Source: Neoceratodus forsteri (taxonomy: Eukaryota > Chordata > Ceratodontiformes > Ceratodontidae). From it: a stretch of DNA of 64,000 nt. The stretch is from the NCBI GenBank assembly GCA_016271365.2, contig CM057456.1:659273501-659337500 (forward strand), read 5' to 3'. Both the position numbers and the translations under genes were made by a program. Under the pieces are notes generated by a model. That model was not told the origin of the DNA, made no database searches, and worked only from the letters and a program-made list of their open reading frames with translations. Each line of letters starts with the position of its first letter. Position 1 is the stretch's first letter. This document shows, piece after piece, positions 1 through 11,940 of this stretch.

Positions 1-1054
1 ACTCCTTTCAGGAAGAGGAACATTGCCTAATGCTCTATCAATCACAGTTTCTATCTCTTGCCTGTCTTCCACACTAGTAGCGGCTACCGGAGGTGCCATC
101 GGGACCAGGCTTGAGCCTGCTCCCCCCCTATCATGGGCGCCGCCATGTTGGCATTTCCCATGATGAGCGTCACGACGTCATCGAAGTGTGACCTGGGGAG
201 TTGGGGGGTGGGGACCCGCCATGCTGTGGATGGCTGGGTGGGGATTCTGGGCCATAGTAGGGGCATGACTGGGCATTGTATTGTGAGGCATCATCAGATA
301 ACTCCCCTTCTGATGAGTGAAAGGCAGGGGCTACGCCTCCCATTGCCTTAACATGGCCAGCCAGAACCTCTTGCTGATGGCGCAGTGTTGCCAGCTTAGC
401 TCTACATTCATCATGATTCACACTTGCAACATCCATATCAACCTAATCCTGCTTCTGTTTTTGCAAAACTCAGTACGTGGCGCTCAATTCGCGATTGTCC
501 CTATAGGCTATTTCTAAATCATTACGTACCTGGTTGATATCGTCCTGACGCTCACCCATTTCATCACTCAACTGTGCATTCACAGCACTCAATAAATCAT
601 TCATTTGCACAACCTGACTCTTATCCTGTCTCAAACTTTCAAACTCCTGCTTCAAAGTATACATTTCTTGTTCACCAGCCTGTGCTGAATGATGCAATAG
701 TGAATCCTTTTAATTTAGCAGAGTTTGGAGCTCAGACTCCAAGTTCTGCTGCAGTCTAATACATTCTGTTTCCTGTAAACCCATCTCTTGCTTAAGAGAT
801 GCGATCTGCAGATCAAGGGTTTGAAACCTCGCTTCGGAGGCTTCCAGAGCAGCATAGAGAGCGGCGACCATCAACCTTTTAGCGTGACGCTTATTGGTTG
901 ACTGTCGCGTCTCTGCATACTGGGTTGAAATCCCCAGTACAGGGTTATTGGATTGACTTGCGTCCCGCGCGACGTCAGCCCATCCTCCATGGGAGGCAAG
1001 GAAATTTGAGACATCGAGTCTCAGTTCTGTGTAGATGTCTGATACTGTGGCCAT
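1..1054 (-). pseudogene. Decayed gag-like gene of an LTR retrotransposon (partial, continues off the window)
   Basis: Reading leftward from an ATG at 1054, one frame runs to about 170 and is broken by in-frame stops near 710 and 470. The first part has an N-terminal stretch with the residues TELRLDVSNFLASHGGW, followed by long Leu/Gln/Glu-rich segments that look like coiled coil, then a Pro/Ser/Gly-rich tail. This fits the structural part of a gag protein; no zinc knuckle or protease is visible before the window edge. Its position, about 300 nt behind a primer-binding site and a 717-bp LTR on the same strand, is the main reason for the call. I cannot tell Ty3/gypsy from an endogenous retrovirus. 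The stops show that this copy is dead. Family assignment is inference; strand and order are seen directly. Confidence 0.6.
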
Positions 1055-1360
1055 TGTGTGGGAGGGAACGAAAATTCAAACTGTGAAAAAGACAGCGTGT
1101 TGCGTATCGATCCACAACATGAGTACTTTAAACACAGCCGGGCTACTGTATAAGTTGCAGGCTTGCAATTCAAAGCTGCTATGGAGTGGGTCGAGACAGC
1201 ATCGACCACACCCGAAAAGTCAGCCAGACTTTGCAAGTGACTACAAACTGGTCTTTTTTTTTTTTTAAATGGGAGAGGTGGTACAGGAATGTACACCTAC
1301 AGTCCCCATGGGAAGGGAAAAGTTTAAGCAACAAATGAAAACTTACAAATACCAAATATC

Positions 1361-1378
1361 GCCTGCACACGGTCGCCA
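1361..1378 (-). other. Candidate primer-binding site of the LTR retrotransposon
   Basis: On the minus strand the LTR end (CGACA) is followed by three bases and then TGGCGACC, the type of sequence complementary to the 3' end of a tRNA where minus-strand DNA synthesis starts. The eight bases match the 3' end expected of a tRNA-Arg (ending GGTCGCCA); the match is weaker beyond them. The position supports the call more than the primer identity. Confidence 0.5.
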
Positions 1379-1381
1379 ATT

Positions 1382-2098
1382 TGTCGAGGGGTCTAACCCC
1401 TCACCTTCAGATTCTTGACGATATTGGAAATGCAAGTAATCACAAACAAGTTGCATTTAAGTAATAAACAAGTTTATTACTACAAAAGGGATAAATCACA
1501 GTTGCCCTAAGCAGTTCTTACCAATATGAACCGGGAGCCAGTGCTAAGCGTTCCCTACACCTCAAGGTTTCTCTGTAGTCTCTTGGGATCTCTCGGGTCT
1601 GCGAGGTGTAAAGCCTGTGCATTACATTATATACCTATGATAATTACTATGGTTACTAAAAGATAGTAACATTTCTAGTTACAGAGATGAGCCCTATTGG
1701 CTAAATTAGAGTTGGCTCCACGATCCAAGATAACATTATACAATTCTGTAAAGTCAGCAGTTTTAGAACAAAGAAGTTCTTATACAGAGTCTTACATAAC
1801 CAAATGTAGTGGTGCACATCACCAAAAGGATGGCAATGTTGCCTTACATATTATAATTACTTCAAAGACAGGTGTCTTGGCATCTGGCAAGTAAGAAATA
1901 GACAGAAAATACATGGTATAATATGTGTGCATTACCAAGCAAAAGTGGATTACAACAATATGCATTCATATCCTGACATCTACTCTTATACGGTAGATGC
2001 CCTTAGCCCTACGTATTAGTGTAACCTATACATAAGCATTAGCTGTTCACAGTGTACCTCTAAGGGTATCAATTAGGGTGCAGGGACCTCGTGTAACA
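1382..2098 (-). mobile_element. 5' LTR of the retrotransposon, 717 bp
   Basis: On the minus strand the block begins TGTTACACGAGG and ends CCCCTCGACA, the TG...CA ends expected of an LTR. Inside it, in the right order for that strand, are a TATATAA box (complement of 1627-1633) and an AATAAA polyadenylation signal (complement of 1473-1478) about 150 bp downstream, which would define the R region. A primer-binding site and gag follow on the same strand. The upstream edge (2098) touches a minisatellite directly. The matching 3' LTR must lie outside the window, so LTR divergence and the target duplication cannot be read here. Confidence 0.65.
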
Positions 2099-3948
2099 AC
2101 ATCTTGAAAAGGAGATCACAACAGGCTTTCAAGACTAGGCAGTCTTCCTCTCATGTGCTGTGGAGAACACATTGGGGCACAACTTGAAGAAGAGATCACA
2201 ACAGGCTTTCAAGACTAGGCAGTCTTCCTCTCATATGCTGTGGAGAACACGTTGGGCACAACTTGAAGAAGAGATCACAACAGGCTTTCAACACTAGGCA
2301 GTCTTCCTGTCATGTGCTGTGGAGAACATATTGGGCACAACTTGAAGAAGAGATCACAACTGGCTTTCAACACTAGGCAGTCTTCCTCTCGTGCTGTGGA
2401 GAACACGGTGGGGCACAACTTGAAGAAGAGAACACAACAGGCTTTCAACACTAGGCAGTCTTCCTGTCATTTGCTGTGGAGAACACGTTGGGCACAACTC
2501 GAAGAGGAGATCACAACAAGCTTTCAAGACTCGGCAGTCTTTCTCTCATGTGCTGTGGAGAACATGTTGGGGCACAACTTGAAGAAGAGATCACAACAGG
2601 CTTTCAAGACTCGGCAGTCTTTCTCTCATGTGCTGTGGAGAACACGTTAGGCACAACTTGAAGAAGAGATCACAACAGGCTTTCAACACTAGGCAGTCTT
2701 CCTGTCATGTGCTATGGAGAACACATTGGGCACAACTTGAAGAAGAGATCACAACAGGCTTTCAACACTAGGCAGTCTTCCTCTCATGCTGTGGAGAACA
2801 GGTTGGGGCACAACTTGGAAGAGGAGATCACAACAGGCTTTCAGAGGCTGGCTCTCGTTCTGTCATGTACTGTGAAGAACACGTTGGGACACATCTTGAA
2901 AAGGAGATCACAACAGGCTTTCAAGACTAGGGAGTCTTCCTCTAATGCTGTGGAGAACACGTTGGGGAACAACTTAAAGAAGAGATCACAACAGGCTTTC
3001 CACACTAGGCAGTCTTCCTCTCATGTGCTGTGGAGAACACGTTGGGCACAACTTGAAGAAGAGATCACAACTGGCTTTCAACACTGGGCAGTCATCCTCT
3101 CGTGCTGTGGAGAACACGTTGGGCACAACTTGAAGAGGAGATCACAACAGGCTTTCAACACTAGGCAGTCTTCCTTATGTGCTGTGGAGCACACTTTGGG
3201 ACACAACTTGAAGAAGAGCTCACAAAAGGCTTTCAGAGGCTGGCTCTCATTCTGTCATGTACTGTGAAGAACACGTTGGGACACATCTTGAAAAGGAGTC
3301 ACAACAGGCTTTCAAGACTAGGGAGTCTTCCTCTCATACTGTGGAGAACACGTTGGGGAACAACTTAAAGAAGAGATTACAACAGGCTTTCCACACTAGG
3401 CAGTCTTCCTCTCATGTGCTGTGGAGAACATGTTGGGCACAACTTGAAGAAGAGATCACAACTGGCTTTCAACACTAGGCAGTCTTCTTCTCGTGCTGTG
3501 GAGAACACGTTGGGCACAACTTGAAGAAGAGAACACAACAGGCCTTCAACACTAGGCAGTCTTCCTCTCATTTGCTGTGGAGAACACGTTGGGCACAATT
3601 TGAAGAGGAGATCACAACAGGCTTTCAGAGGCTGGCTCTTGTTCTGTCATGTACTGTGAAGAACACGTTGGGATGCATCTTGAAAAGGAGACAATAGGCT
3701 TTCAAGACTAGGCAGTCTTCCTCTCATGTGCTGTGGAGAACACGTTGGGACACATCTTGAAAATGAGATCACAACAGGCTTTCAGAGGCTGGCTCTCATT
3801 CTGTCATGTACTGTGAAGAACACGTTGGGACACATCTTGAAAAGGAGATCACAACTGGCTTTCAACACTAGGCAGTCTTCCTCTCATGTGCTGTGGAGAA
3901 CACGTTGGGGTACTACTTGAAGAAGAGATCACAACAGGCTTTCAAGTG
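2099..3948. repeat. Minisatellite array, about 23 copies of a 77-80 bp unit
   Basis: The anchor AGATCACAAC recurs at 2113, 2193, 2272, 2351, 2429, 2508, 2588, 2667, 2746, 2825, 2905, 2983, 3062, 3139, 3217, 3297, 3374, 3453, 3530, 3609, 3689, 3766, 3846 and 3926, with minor variants. Most units share AGGCAGTCTTCCTCTCATG and CTGTGGAGAACACGTTGGG. A second, more divergent type (TTTCAGAGGCTGGCTCTC...TACTGTGAAGAACACG) appears at 2825, 3217, 3609 and 3766. The first three are 392 bp apart, so five monomers form a higher-order repeat. Open frames inside the array are by-products of the repeat and not genes. Confidence 0.93.
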
Positions 3949-4178
3949 TGGGCAGACCGTCAACCTTCTCTATTTGTTTATGACACCTGTAATATTGGAA
4001 AAGCATGTTAATTACATTACTTCAAAGGGAAGCTGTTACACCATTTATCATCATAATGTGTCTATTATATAACACACATTGTATGATTGATTCCCTTCTT
4101 CAAAAATAGAATTGGGTGTTGCTGGTTGTTTAATGGGACTCTTTTACTACTGCTAATGTAACAATGTAAGCAATAATA

Positions 4179-4311
4179 CCCGACAGGGTGGGTGGTATTG
4201 GTCTATACTGCACCGTCCAGAGCCGTTATGAGGCCTGACGTCACAGGCGGAGGGCCTTACAGCTCCCGGAAGGTCAGGTATTGCCCATACCAGCCAACCT
4301 GGAGGGTGTTA
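4179..4311 (+). repeat. Short palindromic repeat, copy 1
   Basis: It begins CCGACAGGGTGGGTGGTATTGG and is matched in reverse orientation by 29105-29227. In the second copy the two ends are near-complements of each other (CCCGACACGGTGGGCAGTA against CCCAACAGGATGGGCGGTA), so the element is a small inverted-repeat, MITE-like sequence. The right end of this copy has diverged. Confidence 0.55.
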
Positions 4312-4557
4312 TTGTGCTTAGAAAATGGGCCTATGTTATCATTTTTATTAAATGCTGAAAAGAATTTTAAAAAATAATTAAAAAGAGTAGAAAAGTTGTT
4401 TTTGCTCTAAAGTAGTTCCTGATGTACTTTACTTGTCATGCTTGCCAGTAGAGAGTGTCAGTTGGTAGAAGCAGCTGTTATGGCAGGTTCAGTACTTCGC
4501 TTGATAGGAGGAAGTATACATAAACAGGAGCATGGTTTACCTTTTTTTATATTGTAG

Positions 4558-4975
4558 AGTATTGCGATTGGGTCATAACGGTAGGTGCTTTATAAGCGAG
4601 GCAAACCTGGAAGGGAGTGAGCACCAGAATCAGAAGCAGAATGGAGCGGGATAGATGAAGAGATGCCGATAGTGCCGAAGAGATGCCGATAGCACCACCT
4701 GTACTTTTCATTTATCTGTTTGACCTGTTTCAGTGTGTTGGAAGTTGTAACGTAGAGGGCACTGTCTGATGCTTCCATTTAATTTCTTATAGCCCCTTTG
4801 TATGTTCGAAATGGCAGGTGTTTCATGCGTGAGACAAACCTGAAAGGGAGAGAGACAAGACAATCGGCAACAGAACAGTCAGACCTGGAGAGATTAAGAG
4901 ATGCCGGTAGCGCCTAATATACCCGTATCCCACTTTTCATTTGAACTGTTTGCATTGTGATGTAGTGGGCTTCGA
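4558..4975 (+). repeat. Diverged tandem duplication, two units of about 200 bp
   Basis: The segments 4558-4770 and 4803-4975 share, in order, a GCGAGGCAAACCTGGAAGGGAG / GTGAGACAAACCTGAAAGGGAG block, an AGAGATGCCG(A/G)TAG block and a CTTTTCATTT...CTGTTTG block. They are two old copies of the same unknown sequence. The first copy also repeats GAAGAGATGCCGATAG internally. Confidence 0.6.
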
Positions 4976-7113
4976 CTGACGGACGGTGGGGTAGCAAAAC
5001 TGGAGAAGAGCCATTGGTTCTGGGTCCCTGTGTGTGGTCAGGTCACTCTGTCTCTGTAGGGAGTAAAGCAGGTGTCCATTATATTGCATTTCATTTGTCA
5101 GCAAGATAACTTTTATACAATACTGTGATTTTACTTGGTGGTGTCTGCCCTGAGGAGTCAGTGGTGGATGGAGGGGCTTGCTTGTTCTCTAGGTTAGCAG
5201 TAGAAAAAAATGCTCTGAACTGTTGCTGGCAAGCCAGATGCGAGGTGACTGTGAGAGAAGGAGCTCCGTGCTGTTGTGGCATGTAGTTCATATGGGAAGC
5301 ACGTGGGAGGCCCTAAAGTCGGTCTGCAGCTGTTAGTGAGGGATCACTGGGCTGATCCTGAGTCTCTGAAGAGAATGAAGTGTGGGAACCAGGCTTGCCT
5401 GTAGAAGACCAAAGATTCTGCTGAAGAATGATTGGCCTGTCAGGGACTGAAGCTGCTGTGAGTGCTCTCGGGTTTTGCAGTATTTTGCGATCGGAGTTCG
5501 AGGAGCAGCTGGCCTGGTATAGTAATTTCCTTTACATATAAATGTGTTATGTGCTGGAAGGGGATCACGTTCTGGTTTCCCCAATTGCTGTAAACTGTGC
5601 TAGAGCTGGAAGTAGTTTTTCACCAGCCCAAATCGGACTGAATCCGTGCTGGCTGGCACAGATAGGCCTTACCATGAGGGTCTTGCCTCAGTACCTTGCT
5701 GCACAGAAAGATCCTTCCTCAAAGGGACCCTGCTTCCTCTGGCAACCCAGAGAGATCATCCATCAGCCTTCCTGTGTTTAGCCCGGGTATCGTGAGTAAT
5801 TATCAGGGTAGTTCCCTGCACCTTTCATTAAATCAAAGTGTGTCATCTCATTTACTTGTGCTTCTCTTTCCATGAACTGAGCCATCTGGCTCCGGATTAC
5901 AATTTGAGAGTGCATGTTCTTTTTTCCATCACAGGGCCCCAAGCAGCTGCACCGAACCTGGCTAGCCCCTTTATCCATCCTAGGTACCCAGAGAGTGTGA
6001 CTATATGGGACTCTTAAATGCATATACAGTACTGTGATTATTGATGTGTTTAACCCAATTAACCTGATTTCCCCCTTTCTTGTTACAGCTCCCTGAATAA
6101 AATCAGATCTGTTTGTTTCTGCAAATTTACCTTGACTGTGGTGTCAGTGCATTGTGGCTACTGTACTGCATCATCCTATTTTACAGGGGTCCCCACAGTC
6201 AAGTTGAAGGAACCAGTCCAGAGGGTAAGTGCCAAGCACAAGTGTAAGTGGTTTGCTTATCAGGGGTATTGTAAAGGTCACTGTTATGTACTGTGTGGGC
6301 CACTGGTGGGAGAAAAGGGGGGTCACAGTGTCCTAGAGGGCTGTGTCCAAGCTAGGTTAACCACTTTTAACCCTGACCTCTGGGTGGAGGCACCCATCAT
6401 AGGACCTGGGCCCCTTAATCTGTCACTAGCCATACAGGCAGGGGTAGTAGCCCTTGGGATTGTGCCACCTAGGGGTTACAGTAGCAATGGCTGGAAGGGT
6501 GAGGGTGAGGAGTTGTATCCATGAGGGCTCCTCAGGTGAGATACAGGCTCAGAACAAAATGACAGGAGGACTCGGAGCTTGTCTGGAGATAAAAGGACAA
6601 AAATCAGTAAGAATGACAATAAAATATTACTGTTCGGAAGGGCTGTTGGTGTCTTTAATGGCAACATAGCTATGCAGGGTCCTTCATAGTGTAAACACCC
6701 ATCAAAATCTTTTAAACAAGGTGTTGAACTAACCTGGAGGTGTCCACCATCCAGATATATCCATGTTGAAGCTAGACCAATATTAGATCAAAGCAACAGC
6801 CATTTCATGAAACCTTGAACCAGACAGTGATGCAATGCTTAGGGAAGCTGTGTGTTGTTAAAAGGACACTTAGGCCTCAGCTTGTTTCTAGTTAAAAAAA
6901 AACAAAAAACTTTATGATTGCTCACATTCTATAAAGATTGCTACTACAGCTGGTAGTTTAATTCTGATTCTCTCTTTTAAGTGAAAAACAGACTGTCCAC
7001 CATACTGGTGTCACCAGACAAAAACGTTTTTTACAGTAATCGATCAGTTTCCACTGCATCTTTCCTGGAACTGAAAACAGCCTCCAACACAGCATAGCCA
7101 CTCATGATGTAGT

Positions 7114-7396
7114 CAGGGCCAGACTGAGGTACAGGGAGCCCACCTGGAAAGTTACTACAGGGGCCCATGTGAAAAATTAATATGGGAGGGCCCAAGGTGA
7201 AATACCTATGTCAGTATTCCACTTAAATTTGATGCATTAGTATTGTGTCATCTTACATTTACTAGCAGGGTCCAAAATACCCCATTTAATAAAACAAACT
7301 AATAAATGATTCTCAGCATTTAGAAGGTGGCCAGATACCCAACAGAGGGGGCCTACCTGGAAATTTCCGGGTATCCTGGTGAGTCTGTCCAGCTCT
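7114..7396. mobile_element. Possible non-autonomous hAT-like remnant
   Basis: The left end CAGGGCCAGACTG is of the kind seen on common vertebrate hAT MITEs, and the right end (AGTCTGTCCAGCTCT) is a partial inverted match. Both ends are followed inward by similar text (CCCACCTGGAAA on the left, GCCTACCTGGAAA on the right). The flanks GATGTAGT and GATGCACA match at five of eight positions, a weak sign of an 8-bp target duplication. There is no coding sequence. Confidence 0.4.
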
Positions 7397-7773
7397 AGAT
7401 GCACAGCGGGCATGTCTTATATTCAGGAAGTATGCAATAAGAGTAGATCAAAGACTGTAAACAAAACAAGGTTGACTATAATCACACCATTGGCATGAGT
7501 TTCAGTTTTACTACAAAAGAAAACAGATAAAACAACCAGCAACATCAATGAATTTTAGAAAAGCCAAGCAATCATTAACACTGTGATGTAAAAAAGGGTT
7601 GACAATGTCCCTTTAATATGTTCATTCAGGAAATTCACCACTAATCTGAGGCACATTTTCAGTACTGGACTGCATGACGTTCCACAAAAATTACAACAAC
7701 ATCTGTTAATGAGTAATACAATACCATGCTCTAAATTAAACTCAGTATTCAGTTACACCAAAAAGTACAATGC

Positions 7774-9556
7774 ATTTGAGACAGGAGGAGGGGATTCGGG
7801 GATGGGAGTTGGGAGGGGAGATGCATAAACTAGCCCTGTATGCGGACGATCTTTTGGTCTATCTCAGGGATCCGGAACAATCCCTAGAAAAGCTGTGGGA
7901 TGCCTTATCAGAATTCAGCCTCTTGGCTGGATACAAGTTAAACTTATCTAAGACAGAGGTTTTAAAAAAGCGCTATGAGCCATCTGATCGAATTAAACAG
8001 AGGTTTCCCTTTAAATGGAACCTGACCAATTTTAAATATCTGGGAGTACAGCTGGGATTTCAGTTCGACAATTTATTTTCGCTCAACTTCTCTCCAATTT
8101 TAGTAAATATCTGAACAGAATTGGAACGCTGGTTATCTATCCCCATTCCCTTGACCCAGAGAATGGAGGCCATAAAAATGATAATTCTCCCCAAACTCTT
8201 GTACCTGGTACAAGCAATCCTGGTCAAGGTTCCAGATTCATATTTTAACCTATTAAACAGGGCGGTCTCTCGGTTTCTTTGGGGCCCACACAAGTCCAGG
8301 ATCCGGCTCTCAGTTCTCCAAATCCTGAAAAAAGCTGGAGGTCTCTCATTACTTAACTTTAAGCTTTACTATCATGCATCACAACTGAGAACGGCTTTGT
8401 ATTGGATGGACAATCTGTACATTTCCAAATGGAAAAATGTGGAACATATGGAAGGAACTCTTTCCAGCCTAAATAACTTATTGCTCAGACAAGGGAAAAA
8501 ACCTCACCTGGGCCAACAGGAAAACCCCTTTACAGCATTTACACTGGAGATGTGGCATAGCATCTTAAATGACAAAAGGGCTAAGAATTGGAAATTCCTT
8601 CTTTTATCTGCTCCATATCTGGACTCTTTTTCTCCAGGGACTTGGGATAATGGGTTCAAGAGATGGGAGGCAAGAGGCCTGTATTTAATCTGGCATTTCA
8701 TAGAAGAGGAAGGGATTCTCCCCTTTGAGGTTCTAGTACACATATACGACATCCCCTGGCAAGATAGCTTCAGATACTTTCAAATTAGGAACCTAGTAAA
8801 GAAGCTTATGTCGGAGTTTAGCTGGGGGTCGATATCTCCCCCCCCCCAGATTGCCCTCACTCTTAAAAAAGCAATAGAGAGAGAGCACCTGTCAGGACCC
8901 ACATTATTTCCAGTCTTTATAGGGATCTATTAGCCTGGAAGGGGGACACTACAGATTCCATAAAGAGAGCCTGGGAAAGGGACCTGGGGAGTCAAATCCC
9001 AGAGGAAGTTTGGACTAGGGCCCACTCTACAATACATTGGGGTCTTTCAGCTATCAGCTGGCAGGATTTTTCCTGGAAAATTTTCTCCAGATATTTTCAC
9101 TCGCCAAAGAATTTAGAGCAGCATTTAGCTGACAATAAGGCAGATTGTTGGAGGAGGTGTGGTCAGACGCAGGCAACATATTTACATATGCTGTGGAGCT
9201 GCCCAGTACTGTCCACTTTCCTGTTGGATTTGCAACAAGCCCTGAGAATAATAATTGCACCAGACATAACAGTATCACCCACTTGTTTCTTGTTCTTAGA
9301 AGTCCCGAAGGGGTTTGGGGATTCGCTCATGACCAGGTTTCTGAAAATAGCATTTTTGGCTGCCCAGAAGGCTATAACCAAGAGCTGGAAGTCTCACCTC
9401 CCTGTCACCCTAGGCAATTGGCAGGAAATCATGATAAACATATATAGAATGGAGGCATTGACGGCTTCTTTGAATAAAAGACTGCCTCGATTCGAAATAC
9501 TATGGAGACGTTGGGTCTTGTACATGGCAGGAGATAGACCTGATTTTGTTCCATAG
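7774..9556 (+). pseudogene. L1 ORF2 remnant: RT palm, thumb and C-terminal Cys/His motif
   Basis: The frame opens just upstream of the RT catalytic box, seen as LALYADDLLVYL (the YADD motif), and continues through KLNLSKTEVL and FKYLGVQL. An in-frame TGA at 8112 interrupts it; the same frame resumes through MEAIKMIILPKLLYL to 8933. A frameshift near 8905-8930 then moves the reading to the frame that ends at 9556. That C-terminal part contains a C-x3-C-x8-H-x4-C arrangement (CWRRC...HMLWSC), matching the Cys/His motif at the end of L1 ORF2. The endonuclease and the first RT blocks are missing because of 5' truncation, and the stop and frameshift make it non-functional. Confidence 0.88.
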
Positions 9557-9914
9557 TAAATGAAATTCCCCCCCCCTTTTTTTTTTGAGGGCCGTCTCTG
9601 TTATTGAATGCCTGTTGTCATCTTTGATTTCCTGAGGGAAGTGGGGATTGAAGACTCTAGTTTTTTATGGTTCTCTTGACCTTAGGAATAAAAAAAAAAC
9701 AGCTATCAGAAGTTATACACAGATCAAATGATCCTCATTAAGTAAATAATCAGATAACTGATCAGATATCCACCACATCTAGCGACACCCTTGTTTAGAT
9801 GAAGAACTGTATGCATCTGTCTATGAAATTGCCTTTGTAACCATTTATATCAGAAGAATGAATGTATTTTGAATGTATTCTGATTAATAAATTTATAAAT
9901 AAATAAAGTTTAAA
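7774..9914 (+). mobile_element. 5'-truncated L1-type LINE with target-site duplication
   Basis: The insert begins inside the reverse transcriptase and ends with an A-rich tail (AATAAATAAAGTTTAAAAAAAA). The 14-mer AAAAAGTACAATGC lies on both sides (7760-7773 and 9915-9928), which is the mark of target-primed reverse transcription. The encoded protein ends at 9556 and is followed by about 350 bp of 3' UTR. 5' truncation is the usual fate of L1 copies. Confidence 0.9.
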
Positions 9915-9928
9915 AAAAAGTACAATGC

Positions 9929-11910
9929 GTATACTATAACTTGTGATGACAAGCAACATATTTGCGGGGTACTTGCTTGGTTAAAAAGCCACTGCGTTAT
10001 CAAATGAAAGAAGTGGATTAATACTTGGATACTACGGGGTGCTCGGGGGGGATTGTGGCATCCCAGCATGCTAGCGATTCCTGTGGAGACTGGGTGTACA
10101 CAGGCCGGGACCACCAAAGTAGTGGGCAGAGACAACAGGGAACATCTGTTGGTCAGGTGTGGAAGCGTGCATGACCTGCACTAGCGTCACTCTACGTCCA
10201 CAACTCCTGGGGGAAACCTAAGGAACAAACCCTTGGTCCAGAAGCTTAATGAAGCCCCTTGACCCTACCGGAATGATACTCAAGATATAAGCCTTGGTTG
10301 GGGCCTCAGGTGGATCTTGGTCTCTCCCCTTGGAGAGCCCTGCCACATGAAGTAAGCTGTGGGCATCCCATACTGGACAACCTTTTGGACTTAGCACAAA
10401 ATTGCTTTTATTTCTTAAGAAATGGCATCTGGGCCACGGTTTTATGGTTGCAATAATTATTTCTTTTCCAGGCCAATATCTTTTAGTAAAGCTATGTTCT
10501 TTTGTTAAACATTATCTGGTTATTGACTCCCAAGTGCAATGAGGAAAATAGTACTTTCCTTACCGAGTCCAAGATAGCAGATGCCTGTGTGGCTCAGCTG
10601 ATATGGAGTATCCCCAGCACTCGCCCCCAACCCAATTATACTGGATCACCACAGTTTGCCAAATGTGCATGACCTGGGCCCCCCTCACCGCAGGGTTTGT
10701 CGCAGTAAGGAAGTTACGATCGAGTGAAATTAAATTACTTAAAGGTGAAAAGGTGAAAAAAAATTCTATAGACTTGCTGATTTAGTGCTTTAAACAAGCA
10801 GCTCTTTGGTATGACTTGCTCTTTAGAAATAGTTATTTGTAATATCTGGTGATCCAGTGACTTCCTCCTTCCCTACTATATCCAGTGCAACCAGCTTTAT
10901 TTAAAAGACAAACCTTCCCAAAAAGGATCTGAGCACCGTACAAGTTCAAATAACAAGCAAATGCAAAGACCACATACAAAAAACTATACAAAAATACATT
11001 TTTTATTTATATCAACACAATTGCAAAGTAACAGTAAAACATATATCAGATACCAAAGGCTTCAGAAAATGTATATATTTCAAGTAGTTTTGCAGTCATA
11101 ATCCATACCATAATTTAACCACTTGGGCTGCAACCCAGGCCCCCAGGATTGGCAGTGGAAGACTCACTTGCAGGATCAACATCACAATGTTCACTGAGTC
11201 TACTCTACTTCTGAGGCTACAGACCAGTAGTCCTTCATGACAGGACTCTGGATTCAGTGCTATTTCCCACTTGCGCAGGAGTGCTGATCAGTGCTGCTCA
11301 GAATATGAGTATGTATATGTCTAGCAATAAAAAAGGCTTCATTTAGCATGGCTCATATGGTACCTTGAACTAATCTGCAGAGATTTCGAGATCAGAAACA
11401 CACAGACATTCACTTCCTAGTCTAGTAATAGCGTTAAACCTGACTACGCGGTAGGAGGTAGAACAAATGTATAGTGTCCACTGTTGAAAGCTGTGGAGCA
11501 GAGAGGTGAGTCTTGCCTTTCTGTCCTTCCAACTGACTGAGCGTGGCTAGTTCTTCAGAGTCCATTTACTCTGCTGCCTGTTACACTGTCTCCTTGTCGC
11601 CCGCCCAGCTCGAGTCCTCACTGCTGCCAAATCACAGTCCCTGCTCTCTTTGGGCACATGCACAGTGGTGTTTTTTTATGTTTGCTTGCACGCATGTGCA
11701 AGAAACATAGTGCCATCATCCGAGATTTCAGAGGTGTGTCACCTCCTCCTCCAATTCAGTCAGTGTGTTGGCAGGCACGGCCCCTGTAAGCCAATGCATG
11801 CTGGAGCTGTCTATGACAAACTCCAAAATGCAGTGGCATACAGTTGAAAGGGGGAGCTACGCTTCAGTGAGCAGCGATAAGATATCGCCTGCTCATGCGC
11901 AGCTCCCCCT
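9929..11910. other. Unassigned non-coding stretch
   Basis: I see no exon, LINE domain, long inverted repeat or tandem array here. It is A/T-rich with short low-complexity runs. It may be host intergenic DNA or old repeats that have decayed beyond recognition by eye. Confidence 0.4.
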
Positions 11911-11940
11911 ACACACACACACACACACACAAGCACACGC
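11911..11940. repeat. (CA)n microsatellite
   Basis: About ten uninterrupted AC dinucleotides are followed by AAGCACACGC. It sits just upstream of the first large composite repeat. Confidence 0.9.

Larger units (their letters stand above)
3949..7113. other. Unassigned non-coding stretch with small repeats
   Basis: No host exon was recognised here. The stretch holds the palindromic repeat at 4179-4311 and the diverged duplication at 4558-4975, both listed separately. An open frame of 130 codons at 6132-6524 (+) has no recognisable domain and is bordered by ordinary low-complexity intron-like DNA. A CCTGAATAAAATCAG sequence near 6092 resembles a polyadenylation site or an LTR remnant, but no partner repeat is visible. 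Confidence 0.5.

Noticed and set aside
2707..3267. A 186-codon open frame in the minisatellite
   Set aside because: It follows the repeat period and shows only repeated residues; units of 77-80 bp are not multiples of three and no domain is present.
2099..3948. CRISPR-like array of regular repeats
   Set aside because: The whole 77-80 bp unit is repeated, with no unique spacers, and the setting is a vertebrate genome.
6132..6524. A 130-codon open frame on the + strand
   Set aside because: No recognisable domain, no splice or promoter context, and neighbouring sequence is repeat-like; chance is sufficient.
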